A stretch of 64,000 nucleotides of DNA from DATFCK01 sp963728975 (GCA_963728975.1 CAVSMF010000007.1:1-64000), one strand, 5' to 3'. Positions 8,689 to 17,769 are shown, counted from the stretch's first letter. Program-made: numbers and translations. Notes: generated by a model not told the origin, from the sequence alone.

Positions 8689-9353
8689 GCCCGGAGCGGA
8701 ATTCGATTTCCGGGCTCTTTTGCGGGTGGCACTGGGGAAGCCGAGGCCTTGGATGAAATCCTAGCGAAACCGCGTGCCGCTCGCAGTGGACGTGTCGAAG
8801 TCATCTCAAAAGGAAAGCGCTGAGCGGCCCGCGGTTCACTCCATCGTTGGTTAAACTCCTTCATGGTGGGCTGGGGGATGGCTGCGTGCCGGCTTGCGGC
8901 GGCAACAGCCCGTCGATCTCCGAGGCGAACAGCGGAGAATACAACGTCCGGACCTCGTGCCAGTAATTGACGAGCCCGACCGAGCTGGCGAATGTTGCCT
9001 TCCAAGCGGCCTTCTGCCTCGAGTACCTCGATCCCGTCATAGAGGCCGTTGCGATACTGGTAGTGCACGTCCTCCCAGTAGCGGAATAAGGCGTTCGAGC
9101 GAAGACGGAATTGAAACTGCTCGTCGTCCGTCAAAGGCTCACCCAGGCCGCCGCGACGCAAAACGCTCGCAAGTTGGCTATTGCTTGCAGGGGTGTTCAG
9201 CAGGTCGACGATCGTGCTGGCGAGCTCGTGCCTGACCTGCGCACGCATTAACGTGCGATTCTGCTGCAACTGCATGATCACCATCAGGAGGCCAACGATG
9301 GTGCCAGCATTGGCTGCGAGGGCAATCCACTGCATCAGTCGCTCTTTGCTCAT
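8685..9353 (-). CDS. One-helix membrane protein, cassette family A (copy 1)
   Basis: 222 residues with an N-terminal membrane segment (about residues 10-28: LAANAGTIVGLLMVIMQLQ) followed by QNRTLMRAQVRHELAS, a Leu-rich helical part and FRYWEDVHYQYRNGLYDG. The same plan (helix, Q-x-R/N-N, then a W-E-x-x-x-x-x-x-x-x-G-L-x-x motif) recurs in the genes at 9658 and 20573, so these are paralogous cassette proteins of unknown function. The last 50 or so residues are encoded by the adjoining attC right half (8728-8856), so the natural stop seems lost and the ORF reads through. Confidence 0.75.
   Translation of the reverse strand: MSKERLMQWIALAANAGTIVGLLMVIMQLQQNRTLMRAQVRHELASTIVDLLNTPASNSQLASVLRRGGLGEPLTDDEQFQFRLRSNALFRYWEDVHYQYRNGLYDGIEVLEAEGRLEGNIRQLGRARQLLARGPDVVFSAVRLGDRRAVAAASRHAAIPQPTMKEFNQRWSEPRAAQRFPFEMTSTRPLRAARGFARISSKASASPVPPAKEPGNRIPLRA
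8728..8856 (-). other. Right part of an attC (left half lost)
   Basis: This matches the spacer and right arm of the attC sites at 9415 and 10273 (shared caagtcatctcaaaag-like core near 8798-8814) and ends with gttaaac (8850-8856), which fits the GTTRRRY right core. The left gcctaac end is missing; the small lipoprotein gene occupies that side. Confidence 0.65.
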
Positions 9354-9414
9354 CCGTTTGTCTCCGCTCTCTACATTTCGATTCTCGATATCTCGGCAAG
9401 AAATACGCCTGTGG

Positions 9415-9639
9415 GCTTAACGAGACCAAGTTGAGCGACGGCGGACGAGAATACGGCGAGCTGGGAAGCCGACGGATGACGGTCAAGCCGCGAGGGTAGC
9501 GGTAACAGAGCGGGAGCGAAGGAATCAACGCGTGTCGCTCGGAGTGAAAGTATCGAAGTCATCTCAAAAGTGGAGCGCACCGCGGTCCGCCAGCCTGCTC
9601 GCGAAAGCTTTCGGAGTTCGCTCCGTCCCATGGTTAGAT
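9415..9639 (-). other. attC site, long form (225 bp)
   Basis: Left core gcttaac with gagaccaag spacer; right core gttagat. Arms ttgagcgacggcggac and gtccgcc pair. A 92-bp stretch (9529-9620) is identical to 10393-10484 in the next site, indicating duplication of the attC spacer or gene conversion between neighbouring sites. Confidence 0.82.
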
Positions 9640-9657
9640 GTTTTGTGCGCCGTGAAA

Positions 9658-10197
9658 TCAAGGTCTAACATCTTGCGACCTCTGGAGCGCTTCTCTCTCT
9701 TCCGCGATGTATTGCCGGAGCGTGTTGGGCAAATTGGGCGGGATGTTGTGCCTGGATTCGGCGGCGAGTCCATCGAGAAAGGACCTGTATTCATCACCGA
9801 TCCCGCCCCGCGCAAACTTCCAGACCGCGCGATAGGCAGGGTTGCCGAGCAAGCGCCTCAAGGTGGTGCCGTCGGACGCCCAGCTCTTGGGATCCAGCAT
9901 GCCCAAATGAAACTGAAAGAAGCAGTCTTCGTAGCTCCAGAACACCGAGGTCATGTAACCATATAAGACGAAACAATCCTGATCGCTCAGAGTTTCGCCG
10001 TTGGCGGCGCGCGATATGACGTCGCTAACCCTGGGATCGCTCAGGCGAGAGAGGAGTTCGACGTTGCGCGCGCTTCGTCCCTGTTGCATCAACGATCTTT
10101 GGTTGCGATTGGATTGCCGTATCTGCAGGCCAAGAAAGAGAAGCGAAACCACAACGGCGACGCTGCTGGCAAGTGATGCGAGATCGGCAAGACTCAT
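9658..10197 (-). CDS. One-helix membrane protein, cassette family A (copy 2)
   Basis: 179 residues: membrane segment at about residues 8-26 (SLASSVAVVVSLLFLGLQI), then RQSNRNQRSLMQQGRSARNV, DQDCFVLYGYMTSVFWSYED and FHLGMLDPKSW. It shares its plan with the products at 8685 and 20573: one N-terminal helix, a basic Q/N-rich linker and a cytosolic helical domain with W-S-Y-E-D followed about 10 residues later by G-x-L-D/E-P. The family's function is unknown to me. It is bounded by complete attC sites on both sides, so this is a textbook single-gene cassette. Confidence 0.85.
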   Translation of the reverse strand: MSLADLASLASSVAVVVSLLFLGLQIRQSNRNQRSLMQQGRSARNVELLSRLSDPRVSDVISRAANGETLSDQDCFVLYGYMTSVFWSYEDCFFQFHLGMLDPKSWASDGTTLRRLLGNPAYRAVWKFARGGIGDEYRSFLDGLAAESRHNIPPNLPNTLRQYIAEEREALQRSQDVRP

Positions 10198-10272
10198 GGA
10201 TGATATGACGATCTTAGCACTTGTCCCCAGAACTGCGATTCGTAACCGAACAGCTCGATTATTTCGCTCAGC

Positions 10273-10503
10273 ATCTAACGAGAATAAGCTGAGGACCGCT
10301 ACCGTTGTAAAACAATACGGCGGGAGTGCGTGAACGCGAAGAGGCGAATCGCACTAGGGAAGCCGAGACCTTGGATGAAATCCCAGCGGAACCGCGTGTC
10401 GCTCGGAGTGAAAGTATCGAAGTCATCTCAAAAGTGGAGCGCACCGCGGTCCGCCAGCCTGCTCGCGAAAGCTTTCGGAGTTCGGTCCATCGCCTGGTTA
10501 GGC
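10273..10503 (-). other. attC site, long form (231 bp)
   Basis: Left core atctaac plus gagaataagctgag; right core gttaggc (10497-10503) preceded by ccatcgcctg. Contains the 92-bp segment identical to that in the 9415-9639 site. Confidence 0.85.
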
Positions 10504-10554
10504 GTTTTGGGGGGCATCATCATAGGCGTCGGGCCGACCTCACCGGCAACAGAG

Positions 10555-11276
10555 CTAAATCGTGATTAGCTCGGCGAGCTTGGCCGCGACGTCTGCCATC
10601 GGCTCTTCTGCAGTGCTCAGGCCGCTTCGCGAGGCTAGCAGGGGGCTGACTTCGCGGAGAGCTTCATACGTCGTGTCGTGCACGATGGGAACGAGCTGGT
10701 CACGCGCGAGGAGTGCCGAAAGTTCTTTGTCGGCGATGCCCTCTGCTGGGAGGCGGCGCAGCAGCGCAGGGGTCACCAGCACGATACCGATGCGTGAATT
10801 CGCCAAGCCCTTGTCGATGGCGCGGAGCAACGGCGTGCCTAGGCCAACGTCCTTCTCGCTAAACCAGACCGAGACACCGCGTGACTCGAGCAGATCATGC
10901 AGCTCCTTGGCGGCCCCCTGCCGGTCGTCCCACGCGTGGCAGAGAAACACGTCCCGAAGGTCAGGCAGGGACGCTCGTTTCTCGACGCTTTCGCGGACCG
11001 GCGTGAGCGCCCGCACTTCTGCAGGCGTGTACAGCAGAACGAACCGGCTCGCGACCATCTCGGCCTTACGCTTCTGCCGGACCCGCCGCCGCTGCTGCTC
11101 CCGCCGCCACTGCTCCGCGGCGGGGAGTAGGACGGATACGAATAAGACGGATACGAGTAGCCGCCGTAGCCGCGAGAGCGGCCACCACATGCTGGGCAGG
11201 CCGCTGCACCGCTCGCTGTGCGATGGCCATATACTGGTGCTGTGCATCTAGCCATGTAGCCGATCATACCGGTCAT
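10555..11276 (-). pseudogene. Zinc-ribbon plus TIR-domain protein, frameshifted
   Basis: The C-terminal frame encodes a TIR domain: DVFLCHAWDDRQGAAKELHD, then LESRGVSVWFSEKDVGLGTP and RIGIVLVTPALL. The catalytic-type Glu lies in FSEKD, and the domain ends with VAAKLAELI. The N-terminal part sits in a different frame: MTGMIGYMARCTAPVYGHRT, a CPAC pair, then a Tyr/Ser/Pro- and Gly/Ser-rich linker to RPRWSRAGS. The two frames join near 11030-11045 (AGS to LLYTPAEVRAL), so a one-base indel split a gene of about 235 codons. TIR proteins of bacteria often act in antiphage defence as NADases or signalling enzymes; that role is inferred. Whether a short TIR-only product is still made is unclear. Confidence 0.8.
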
Positions 11277-11338
11277 TATCTCCGCTTTCAAGCGACTTCG
11301 CCTCGATAAGCCACCCGCCGCGTCCGACGCCGGAGAAC

Positions 11339-11462
11339 GCCTAACGAGAATAAGATCAGCTACGCCTTCCGAGAGCGAGCATGATCTGAAATATACGGGA
11401 TTTAGTCATGTTGAAAAATGGACGTGGAACGGGAAGGCGTTAGCTGAATCGTCTGGTTAGGC
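11339..11462 (-). other. attC site
   Basis: Left core gcctaac with gagaataagatcagc; right core gttaggc after gctgaatcgtctg. The arms cagctacgccttcc and ggaaggcgttagctg pair. 124 bp. Confidence 0.9.
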
Positions 11463-11504
11463 CTCCTTGAGCTTCAAAATCCCTTCAACTTTTCCTTAGC
11501 ATCT

Positions 11505-11942
11505 TTAGGTACTGGAAGCTTGAGCAGCCTTAGTGTACGCGTCGGTAGTGATGATCAGAGAGCCTCCCACGAAATTTGCCGTGCGACCGCCAGCTTCCAA
11601 AGACCAGATTTTTAGGTTGCCGGCCGAAGTCGAGAGCTTCCACTTCGAACCAGCGGAGTTTGCTTCCAATATCACGTTGATTTCATCCGCGGAAATCTCA
11701 GTCCGGTTCTCATGAGAGTAAAACTCGGCAGCCGACTTGCCGTCAATAAAAGCGACGCCTACTGTGAGACCGGCAGAACGAAAGACCTTTAGGGGTTGGC
11801 CTTGTATCTCCTTTGACGGGATTGAAAGAGGCTGCCCATACCTTGCGACGATCTGTGCTTCTGTCTCGCCGATCCGGGCTAGAGCACTGCTCGCTGTGAT
11901 CAGCGCGCCAGCTCCAACGAGAAGTGTGGTGATGCGTGTCAT
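11505..11942 (-). CDS. Exported cassette protein with ARIGETE / YGQP motif
   Basis: 145 residues from ATG 11942 (MTRITTLLVGAGALITASSA, a signal peptide with Ala-rich cleavage region). The mature start ARIGETEAQIVARYGQP is followed by FIDGKSAAEFYSH and a beta-rich tail ending TTDAYTKAAQ. A paralog lies at 14880-15359 in the same array. I recognise the motif as recurring in small exported proteins of this kind of genome but know no function. The upstream codons to 11972 belong to the attC, so ATG 11942 is preferred. Confidence 0.85.
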   Translation of the reverse strand: MTRITTLLVGAGALITASSALARIGETEAQIVARYGQPLSIPSKEIQGQPLKVFRSAGLTVGVAFIDGKSAAEFYSHENRTEISADEINVILEANSAGSKWKLSTSAGNLKIWSLEAGGRTANFVGGSLIITTDAYTKAAQASST

Positions 11943-11944
11943 AG

Positions 11945-12075
11945 GCCTAACGAGAACAAGATGAGCCACCACTGGCGAGAGCGCGCGTGGCGGCGGGAGT
12001 TGAGGTCGGAGTCATAAAAATCTTGGTCGTACGCCGGCCCGCCTCAGGCGGGTTGGCTCTATCGCCTGGTTAGGC
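11945..12075 (-). other. attC site
   Basis: Left core gcctaacgagaacaag, arm atgagccacc; right arm gcgggttggctctatcgcctg and core gttaggc. 131 bp. Confidence 0.9.
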
Positions 12076-12076
12076 C

Positions 12077-12835
12077 TCATTCAATTTTCAGATTCACTGG
12101 CTCTGTAATACGATTGCCTTCGATGTGAACGACGGCAGGCTCGGAGACAGAGATGTCGAAAGCCGTCACCTCTGCGCCCATTGGCAGGTACGTAAGCGTT
12201 GCGGACTTGCCGTCCGCAGACGGCTGGAACGATTTATCACCAGACTGAAATGCTCCGGCTTTTGTTGAAGGCCACACCTTGATAAGCTTTGCCGAAGCTG
12301 GCTCTACCACAGACACTTCAAAAGAGAGCCTACCAAATGATTCATTCTTCGAGGCTTGGAAAAATACCGTCGCACACAACTCTTGAACTTCGGTATTCTT
12401 AACTGCCTGCGCTAATGTGAGCGTAGCCGGTTCAGCTAACTTCATAGCCTCTGCGGTTTTTCTTTCGAGAAGGTTCACTTTTTCGTCCGCCTTCTTGTTA
12501 GCATTCTCAAGTTCTCCGAGTAAGCGTTTTGCATCCGCAGCCTCCTTGGCGACGAGATCAAGAGTCGCTGCCTGCGCCTCCACTCGCTGACGGATCGCAG
12601 AGACTTCGTTCGCGTCAATCGTCGCTTGCTGAGCGGCAGCTTTCAACGAAGCGACTTTGCCGAAGGTGATTTCAATCGCGCGCTCATTAAAGGTTAAGGC
12701 TAGACCCGCGACGATACCAATGATCACAAGCGAAACGCCGGTGTAGCCGAGCGGCTTATCGTGCGACATGGCCCAACCCGCACACGTGAGGGTGTTAATC
12801 ATGATCAAGACACCGATTAACTGGAGGATTTGCAT
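12077..12835 (-). CDS. Two-helix membrane protein with coiled coil and beta-domain
   Basis: About 252 residues from ATG 12835 (MQILQLIGVLIMINTLTCAG). Two N-terminal membrane segments (about residues 4-20 and 33-52) are followed by an Ala/Glu/Lys-rich coiled coil (about residues 65-135, IRQRVEAQAATLDLVAKEAA). A beta-rich domain ends VVHIEGNRITEPVNLKIE. The topology suggests an envelope protein with the helical part in cytoplasm or periplasm. I do not recognise the family. It is a clean cassette: the attC at 12842 lies just upstream and its stop adjoins the 12075 core. Confidence 0.82.
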   Translation of the reverse strand: MQILQLIGVLIMINTLTCAGWAMSHDKPLGYTGVSLVIIGIVAGLALTFNERAIEITFGKVASLKAAAQQATIDANEVSAIRQRVEAQAATLDLVAKEAADAKRLLGELENANKKADEKVNLLERKTAEAMKLAEPATLTLAQAVKNTEVQELCATVFFQASKNESFGRLSFEVSVVEPASAKLIKVWPSTKAGAFQSGDKSFQPSADGKSATLTYLPMGAEVTAFDISVSEPAVVHIEGNRITEPVNLKIE

Positions 12836-12841
12836 CGAAAG

Positions 12842-12957
12842 GCCTAACAAGAACAAGATGAGCGACGGCGGACGGGAGCGCGCGTCGATCGAACTGGAAG
12901 TGCGGAAGTCATCTCAAAAGTGGAGCGTACGGCGGTCCGCCGTTGGCTCCATCGCCT
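12842..12957 (-). other. attC left part, split by IS110 element 1
   Basis: Left core gcctaac, then aagaacaagatgagcgacgg; the right arm gtccgccgttggctccatc is present up to gcct at 12957. The missing right core gttaggc is at 14689-14695, 1.73 kb away, after the insertion. Confidence 0.85.
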
Positions 12958-14687
12958 TATTGGTCATCCAACAGTTATTCATGGCCGAGCGGAACGGTAG
13001 GCAAGAGGTGGCGGAGCGAGGGTGTGAATAACTTTGCCGCATGGGAAATGATCATGGTTGATAAGGTTGGCCAGGAGCTTGTTGAATTGGTCTTGGGCAA
13101 AGGGGGCACGCACCGGTCCACTACGAATGTGCATCGCCGATCGCTCGACGATTTTAACCATACTTTCGAGTGGGCCGGGCGTGTTTTCATTCGTAACGAA
13201 TCCTCAGATGAAGAACTCGCTCGAGGTCTTGTACAATAATGCCTTCGCCGAATGAAAGCCAGCGTGTTCAACCCTCCCCAAGCAAAAAAGAAAGAGAAAC
13301 CATCAACCATCACATCGACACACACACAGACAAAAAAATAGAACTTATGAACACGATCACCAGCAGGAACCAATTTGGCGCTTTGATCGGCATCGATTGG
13401 GCGAGCCAGGAGCACGCCCTTTGTCTCTATGATTGCGCCACGGGAAAGAGAGAAAATTCCACGCTCAAGCACACGCCCGAGGCCATTGCGCAATGGGCCC
13501 AGGGACTCGAGCAACGTTTCGGGGGAAAGAAAATCGCTCTCTGTCTGGAGCAGGCACGCGGCCCCCTCATTTACGCGCTCCTGGAGTATCCCTTCTTTGT
13601 CCTTTATCCGATCAACCCGGCCACGGCGGCGCGGTATCGCCAGGCTTTTAAAACCAGCCGGGCCAAGGATGATCCCGCTGACGCGCAAGTGTGCCTGGAA
13701 TTGATTTTGCATCATCGGGAGAAACTCACTCCCTGGCTGGCCAATGATGGAGCGACCCGGGAGCTGTTGCGTTTGCTGGAAGCGCGCCGCAGCACAATTG
13801 ATCTGCGTACTCTTCTTACCAATATACTGCGCGATGCTCTCAAGAGTTATTATCCTCAGGCCTTAGAACTGGCCGGCCAGGATCTCTTTGCCCCGTTGGG
13901 CTGCCAGTTCCTTCTCAAGTGGCCTTCGCTCCAGCAACTGCAAAAAGCGCGTCAGGAAAGTGTGCGCAAGTTTTACTACGCCCATAATTGCCGGCGCATG
14001 GATCTGATTGAAAAACGCCTCCACACCATCGCGGGAATGATCCCACTGTGCCGCGATGCGGCCTTAATCGAACCAGCCCTTGTCCAGGTTAAAATGCTGG
14101 CCCGCCAGTTACTCCAACTCGGGGATCGCTCTCAAAGAGTACGACTCGAAGATCGAGCACCGCTTTGCCCAACATCAGGACGCTTCTATTTGGCAGAGCT
14201 TCCCCGGGGCCGGTCCTACTCTGGCGCCGCGCCTGGCCTGTGCTTTTGGGAGTGAACGCTCCCGCTACCAGAACGCCCTGGCCATCCAACAGTATAGCGG
14301 GATAGCTCCCGTGCAGGAGAAGAGCGGCAAAAACCAGCATTGGATCCATCGCCGTTGGGCCCGGCCGCACTTCGTCCACCAGAGCTTCTTCGAATACGCC
14401 CTCCAATCAGTCCTCCATTGCCAATGGGCCAAGCTCTATCTCAAGGAGCAGATCGCGCGAGGTAAAACTTATCCCAGCGCCGTGCGTGCTCTCGCTTTCA
14501 AATGGCAACGCATCATGTTTGTCTGCTGGCGTGACCGCGTCCCCTACGACGAAACAACCTACTTCAACAGCCTCAAACGCCGAGGCTCACATCTCGCCCG
14601 CAAACTCGACCACCAATTACCCAAAGCCGCCTGAAACTCTTGCCAATAACTTCTACCCAAACCCTTGACGGACTACCTCAGATGTAT
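12958..14687 (+). mobile_element. IS110-family insertion sequence 1, inserted in an attC
   Basis: About 1.73 kb lying between atcgcct (left attC flank) and ggttaggc (right flank). The uninterrupted site at 12048-12075 reads the same two flanks joined. No terminal inverted repeat or clear target duplication is visible, as expected for IS110. The 5' non-coding end is long (12958-13346, 389 bp) and the 3' end short (14635-14687), the IS110-type layout in which the long end encodes a bridge RNA. Family members of the IS1111-attC group are known to target attC sites. Confidence 0.8.
13347..14634 (+). pseudogene. IS110-family transposase, frameshifted
   Basis: The N-terminal DEDD domain starts at ATG 13347: FGALIGIDWASQEHALCLYD, then IALCLEQARGPLIYALLEYP, RYRQAFKTSRAKDDPADAQV. 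Around 14123 the frame shifts (LLQLG joins IALKEYDSKIEHRF), and the C-terminal Transposase_20-type part (FPGAGPTLAPRLACAFGSER, IQQYSGIAPV) continues to 14634 in another frame. The joined protein would be about 428 residues, normal for IS110. The single indel probably inactivates it. Confidence 0.85.
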
Positions 14688-14879
14688 GGTTAGGCATGGC
14701 ATAAAGCTCGTCCGCCAACTAGTGGAAGCTGGACATCTCAGCGAGGGCGTGAATCGGGCCTACCACAAACACGCATCGTTAAGATGAGCCGATGTCAGTA
14801 CAGGCAAGATTTGGATAAACGACAAGACAGCACGAGAACGGCGGTAAAGGCAGACGTACATCTCAATAATTAGGATCTT
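14635..14879. other. Short gap after IS110 element 1
   Basis: Contains the IS right end and the displaced attC right core gttaggc (14689-14695). A 33-codon plus-strand frame from 14684 (KLVRQLVEAGHLSEGVNRAY) looks protein-like but overlaps the attC core and is too short to call. Confidence 0.4.
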
Positions 14880-15359
14880 CTAGAAACCTGATAGGTCTTT
14901 CTTGGCGGCAGCGGCTTTTGCTTTTGTCTGCCAGTCGTTATACCACGATCTCTCGACGCGGAAACTGCCTTTAGGGTGATCTTCACGGTGGGCGACAAGT
15001 GCTGCGGGCCCGCAAACATAATCTGCATAATCGCAGTACCCTAAGTTACAACCATCAGTAATATGCCATTGTTCCAATGGAGCGTTAGCTGACAAGAGTA
15101 CTGGTTTCTGTAGCGGAAAATGCGTGGCGATCCTTGGACATGAAATCTTCGCAGGCGCTCTTACCGTCAACGAAGTCCACCATGATACGGTAATTTTTGG
15201 CATCATACATCCGGGTCTTGTGATTCGCGACGTAGCCGTTTGCGGTTTCATAGGGTTGCCCGTAACGCTCGGCAATTTGCTGCTCAGTCTCGCCGATTCG
15301 GGCCAAAACAGTGCAGGTACAACTGCGATGACGAGGACGAGAGAAAGGCACTTTTTCAT
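14880..15359 (-). pseudogene. Exported ARIGETE/YGQP family gene with two frameshifts
   Basis: Starts at ATG 15359 with a signal peptide (MKKCLSLVLVIAVVPAL). Near 15300 the family sequence continues in another frame: TVLARIGETEQQIAERYGQP, YRIMVDFVDGKSACEDFMSK, RHAFSATET. Near 15105 it returns to the first frame for VLLSANAPLEQWHITDG and a tail ending KAAAAKKDLSGF at 14880. It is a paralog of the intact gene at 11505. Two indels in 480 bp argue for loss of function. A degenerate attC left core (tcttaacgaggcac, 15360-15373) abuts its start. Confidence 0.75.
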
Positions 15360-15373
15360 CTTAACGAGGCACA

Positions 15374-15899
15374 GCAAAAACCAGGGGATAAGGAAAGAAT
15401 AAAAAAGCAGGAATTGAGGGATCGTGAATCGTGAGTGTCACGGTTACGCTCTCGGCGGGTAAATTGCATCAAAGGATTTGCGAACGGAACATTCAATTTC
15501 GTGGCGGAAGAGACAGAGGAGCATCACGCGGTCACTAGATTCATGGCGTTATGTCGGGAATTGAATAGCTCTCAGCCAAGCCTTGAGGTGTATCAGGCCC
15601 AACCCGGAAGTTCTGGTCGGAAAGGCTCAAGCTGGCACCGCCTCTTCAAGGTCGCCAGCGAACTCCGTCCAAATCATGCGAAGCGCGAGAGAAATGCCAT
15701 CAGAATCGCCCTGAACATGCAGAATCGCTCTGCCGGTGGCGTCACCTAATAGCGATACTTTCGTTTTTTGAAGCAGGGTTTGCCAAGAGCGCTAAGACCT
15801 TGCGGGACGGTCTCGATACTTACCGATGATGATAATGCTGTGCATGGTTGTGGATTCTGGTTGCGGATAGTTTCCGTGGGTGACTTTGGTGTCCATGGC
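15374..15899. other. About 525 bp without a convincing gene
   Basis: A plus-strand frame at 15435-15749 and a minus-strand frame at 15746-16015 are open, but neither has a recognisable motif. The latter may be part of the small membrane gene at 15900 in a shifted frame. No full attC is visible here although one is expected between the flanking cassettes. Confidence 0.45.
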
Positions 15900-16079
15900 T
15901 CACTCCTCCTTGTCGTCATCCTTCTTCTTGTCGTCGTCCTTGTTGAGGTATTCCAGCCGAGATACCCGCCAACCGCAAGGGCAAGTGGGGCTCCTAACAA
16001 TAAGCGGGGCCCCAAGGGTGACGACTACTACTCCTGCGCCGGTGGCCATTACGACTTTGGCGAGTGTTTTGTTGGTCAT
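15900..16079 (-). CDS. Small membrane protein with charged Asp/Lys tail
   Basis: 59 residues from ATG 16079: MTNKTLAKVVMATGAGVVVV forms a basic start and membrane helix, and the protein ends NKDDDKKKDDDKEE. Between them the overlapping frame contains LLLGAPLALAVGGYLGWNTS, which would read as a natural second helix, so one or two indels may have scrambled the middle. It is placed as a cassette just left of the attC at 16133. Function unknown. Confidence 0.55.
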   Translation of the reverse strand: MTNKTLAKVVMATGAGVVVVTLGAPLIVRSPTCPCGWRVSRLEYLNKDDDKKKDDDKEE

Positions 16080-16132
16080 ACGATTTCTTTGTGTTGCTTG
16101 TTTTGTTTTCTGTTTTCGGGAGCGCGAGCAAC

Positions 16133-16241
16133 GCCTAACGAGACACAAGATCAGCGACGGCGCCCCGAGAGCGCGCGTGGTCGCAAGCTGGAGGAACTAA
16201 AAACTTTAAAGTTACGCATCGCACAGGGGCGCGGTTCGCTT
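16133..16241 (-). other. attC left part, split by IS110 element 2
   Basis: Left core gcctaacgagacacaag, arm atcagcgacggcgcccc, and the pairing arm ggggcgcggttcgct near 16227-16241. The remaining right flank tccatcgcatg plus gttaggc lies at 17774-17791. The left part is strikingly similar to the solitary attC near 57.4 kb. Confidence 0.8.
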
Positions 16242-17769
16242 ATGTGAGGGGTGTGGAGGGCTTGGATGTCATTGGGAAGTGAGTTGAGAGGGCGGCTCTG
16301 GTTTAATGATTTCGGTCGGTCTGAGTCTTCGCTCGTTCGCCATGCCCCGATCGCGGGAGCATTGGATGGAGAAGAGACCGGCCGACCATTCTTTAACCGG
16401 CCCTTGATGAGCTTTGATCGCCTGAAACGCCGGAGCGTTCACTTGGCCATAAGCTAAAGCCATCGCGGACCAATCTATTCGTTCAAAACTCAAAACCGCA
16501 CCTCTCAATGAAACCAACCTATATCCTCGGCCTTGATGCCGCCAAACACAAAGTTCGCACCGCCCTCAGCGGAGCCAACGGAGCGTTTCCTCTTTGAAAA
16601 AGATCTGCCGGTAAAGGCCGCCGGCCTGCGCGAGCTGCTGGCCCGGCTCCGGGCCCACGTGCCTGAGCCAGGGCAGTTGCTCGTCCTCATGGAAGCGACC
16701 GGGGTTCTCCATCTCAACTGGGCGGCTGCGCTTAGCCAAGCCGGTTACCCGGTGGTGGTGATCAATCCCCTGATCGCGCGACGGCTTTACAGTCGTGGAA
16801 AATTCCATCCGCGACAACAAGAGCGATCCGATCGATGCGCGCGAGCTCTGTGGCATCGCCCGCACCCAGGGCGAGAAGCTCCTGGCGCTGTACCGCTTCA
16901 GAATCAAACCCGAGCAGTTTTGCTCTGCAGCGGCTGCAAAGTGCGCGCAAAGCGGTGCGCAAAAAGCCTGAGCAACCTAAAAAAGAGTTATCGCAGCCTG
17001 CTCGATGTCAGCTTCCCCGAATTGGGCCAATTGCTCGAAATCGACGGCGTAGGGATCCGCCAACTCCTGGAAAAGGCGCCCACCCCGGCCGCCATCGCCC
17101 GGATACGTCGCTCTACCTTGGAAAAGAACTGGATGCTGCGCCCCAAAGCTGCCGCGCTCAAGAAACTGGCCGCAGACTTCCATGGCCGATCCCGAACTGA
17201 CTGCGGCGAGTGCGCCGGCCTTACTGGCCATGCTCCAGAGCTATCGCCGCGATGGAAAGCACGTCTGCGCGGAACTGGATCGCCAGATCGAAACCCTGGC
17301 TGCCTCAAAGCGTGGATCCTCAAAAGCAAAGCGTTGCTTGAAACCATCCCCGGCTTCGGCCCCATCAGTGCCGCCAAGGTCCTGGCCTTTTTGCCCAGCG
17401 AAGTCTTCCATGCCGGCAGCAATCGCAAGGCCGCCGCTCGCCTCCAGGCCTTCATGGGCAACGACCCGCGGCTACGCCAAAGCGGCCAATGGAAAGGCCA
17501 GACCAAAATGAGCAAGCGGGGCGTCGAAACGTTGCGCACGGCTCTGTTCCAGGGCGCCTTTAACGCTTCCCGCCACGATCCCGAACTGCGCGCCTTTTAC
17601 CTGCGTAAACGCGGCGAAGGCAAACATCACGAAGTGGCCTTGAGCCATCTCATGCGCATCCTCACCCGCAGACTCGTCGCCGTCTTCCGCTCCCAACAAC
17701 CTTATCGATCAAAGGAATTGGTCCCCCTGCAAAAATGCAGCCTAAAAAACCTTGCAACCAGTCATAGCC
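16242..17769 (+). mobile_element. IS110-family insertion sequence 2, inserted in an attC
   Basis: About 1.5 kb separating the two halves of an attC. Exact ends are uncertain by some tens of bases on the right. The long 5' non-coding end (about 16242-16507) and short 3' end mirror element 1, and both elements lie in the same orientation relative to the cassettes and in the same arm of the attC. Confidence 0.72.
16508..17730 (+). pseudogene. IS110-family transposase, multiply frameshifted
   Basis: Begins MKPTYILGLDAAKHKVRTAL at 16508. It shifts frame near 16590 (to RFLFEKDLPVKAAGLRELLA, LLVLMEATGVLHLNWAAALS), again near 16793 (typical SIRDNKSDPIDARELCGIAR lies in the alternate frame), and again around 17180-17330 before LLETIPGFGPISAAKVLAFL and RLQAFMGNDPRL. 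The DEDD N-terminal and Transposase_20 C-terminal motifs are all present but scattered over at least three frames, so the gene is dead. It is only distantly similar to element 1. Confidence 0.82.

Noticed and set aside
10562..11251. Long plus-strand ORF opposite the TIR gene
   Set aside because: It mirrors the TIR coding frame, is Ser/Arg-rich and has no domain; it is an antisense shadow.
13239..14255. Programmed frameshift in the IS110 transposase
   Set aside because: IS110 transposases are normally single frames, and no slippery heptamer is evident at about 14123; a disabling indel is simpler.
15435..15749. Plus-strand ORF of 104 codons
   Set aside because: No start context, motif or homology-like pattern; composition fits non-coding cassette debris.
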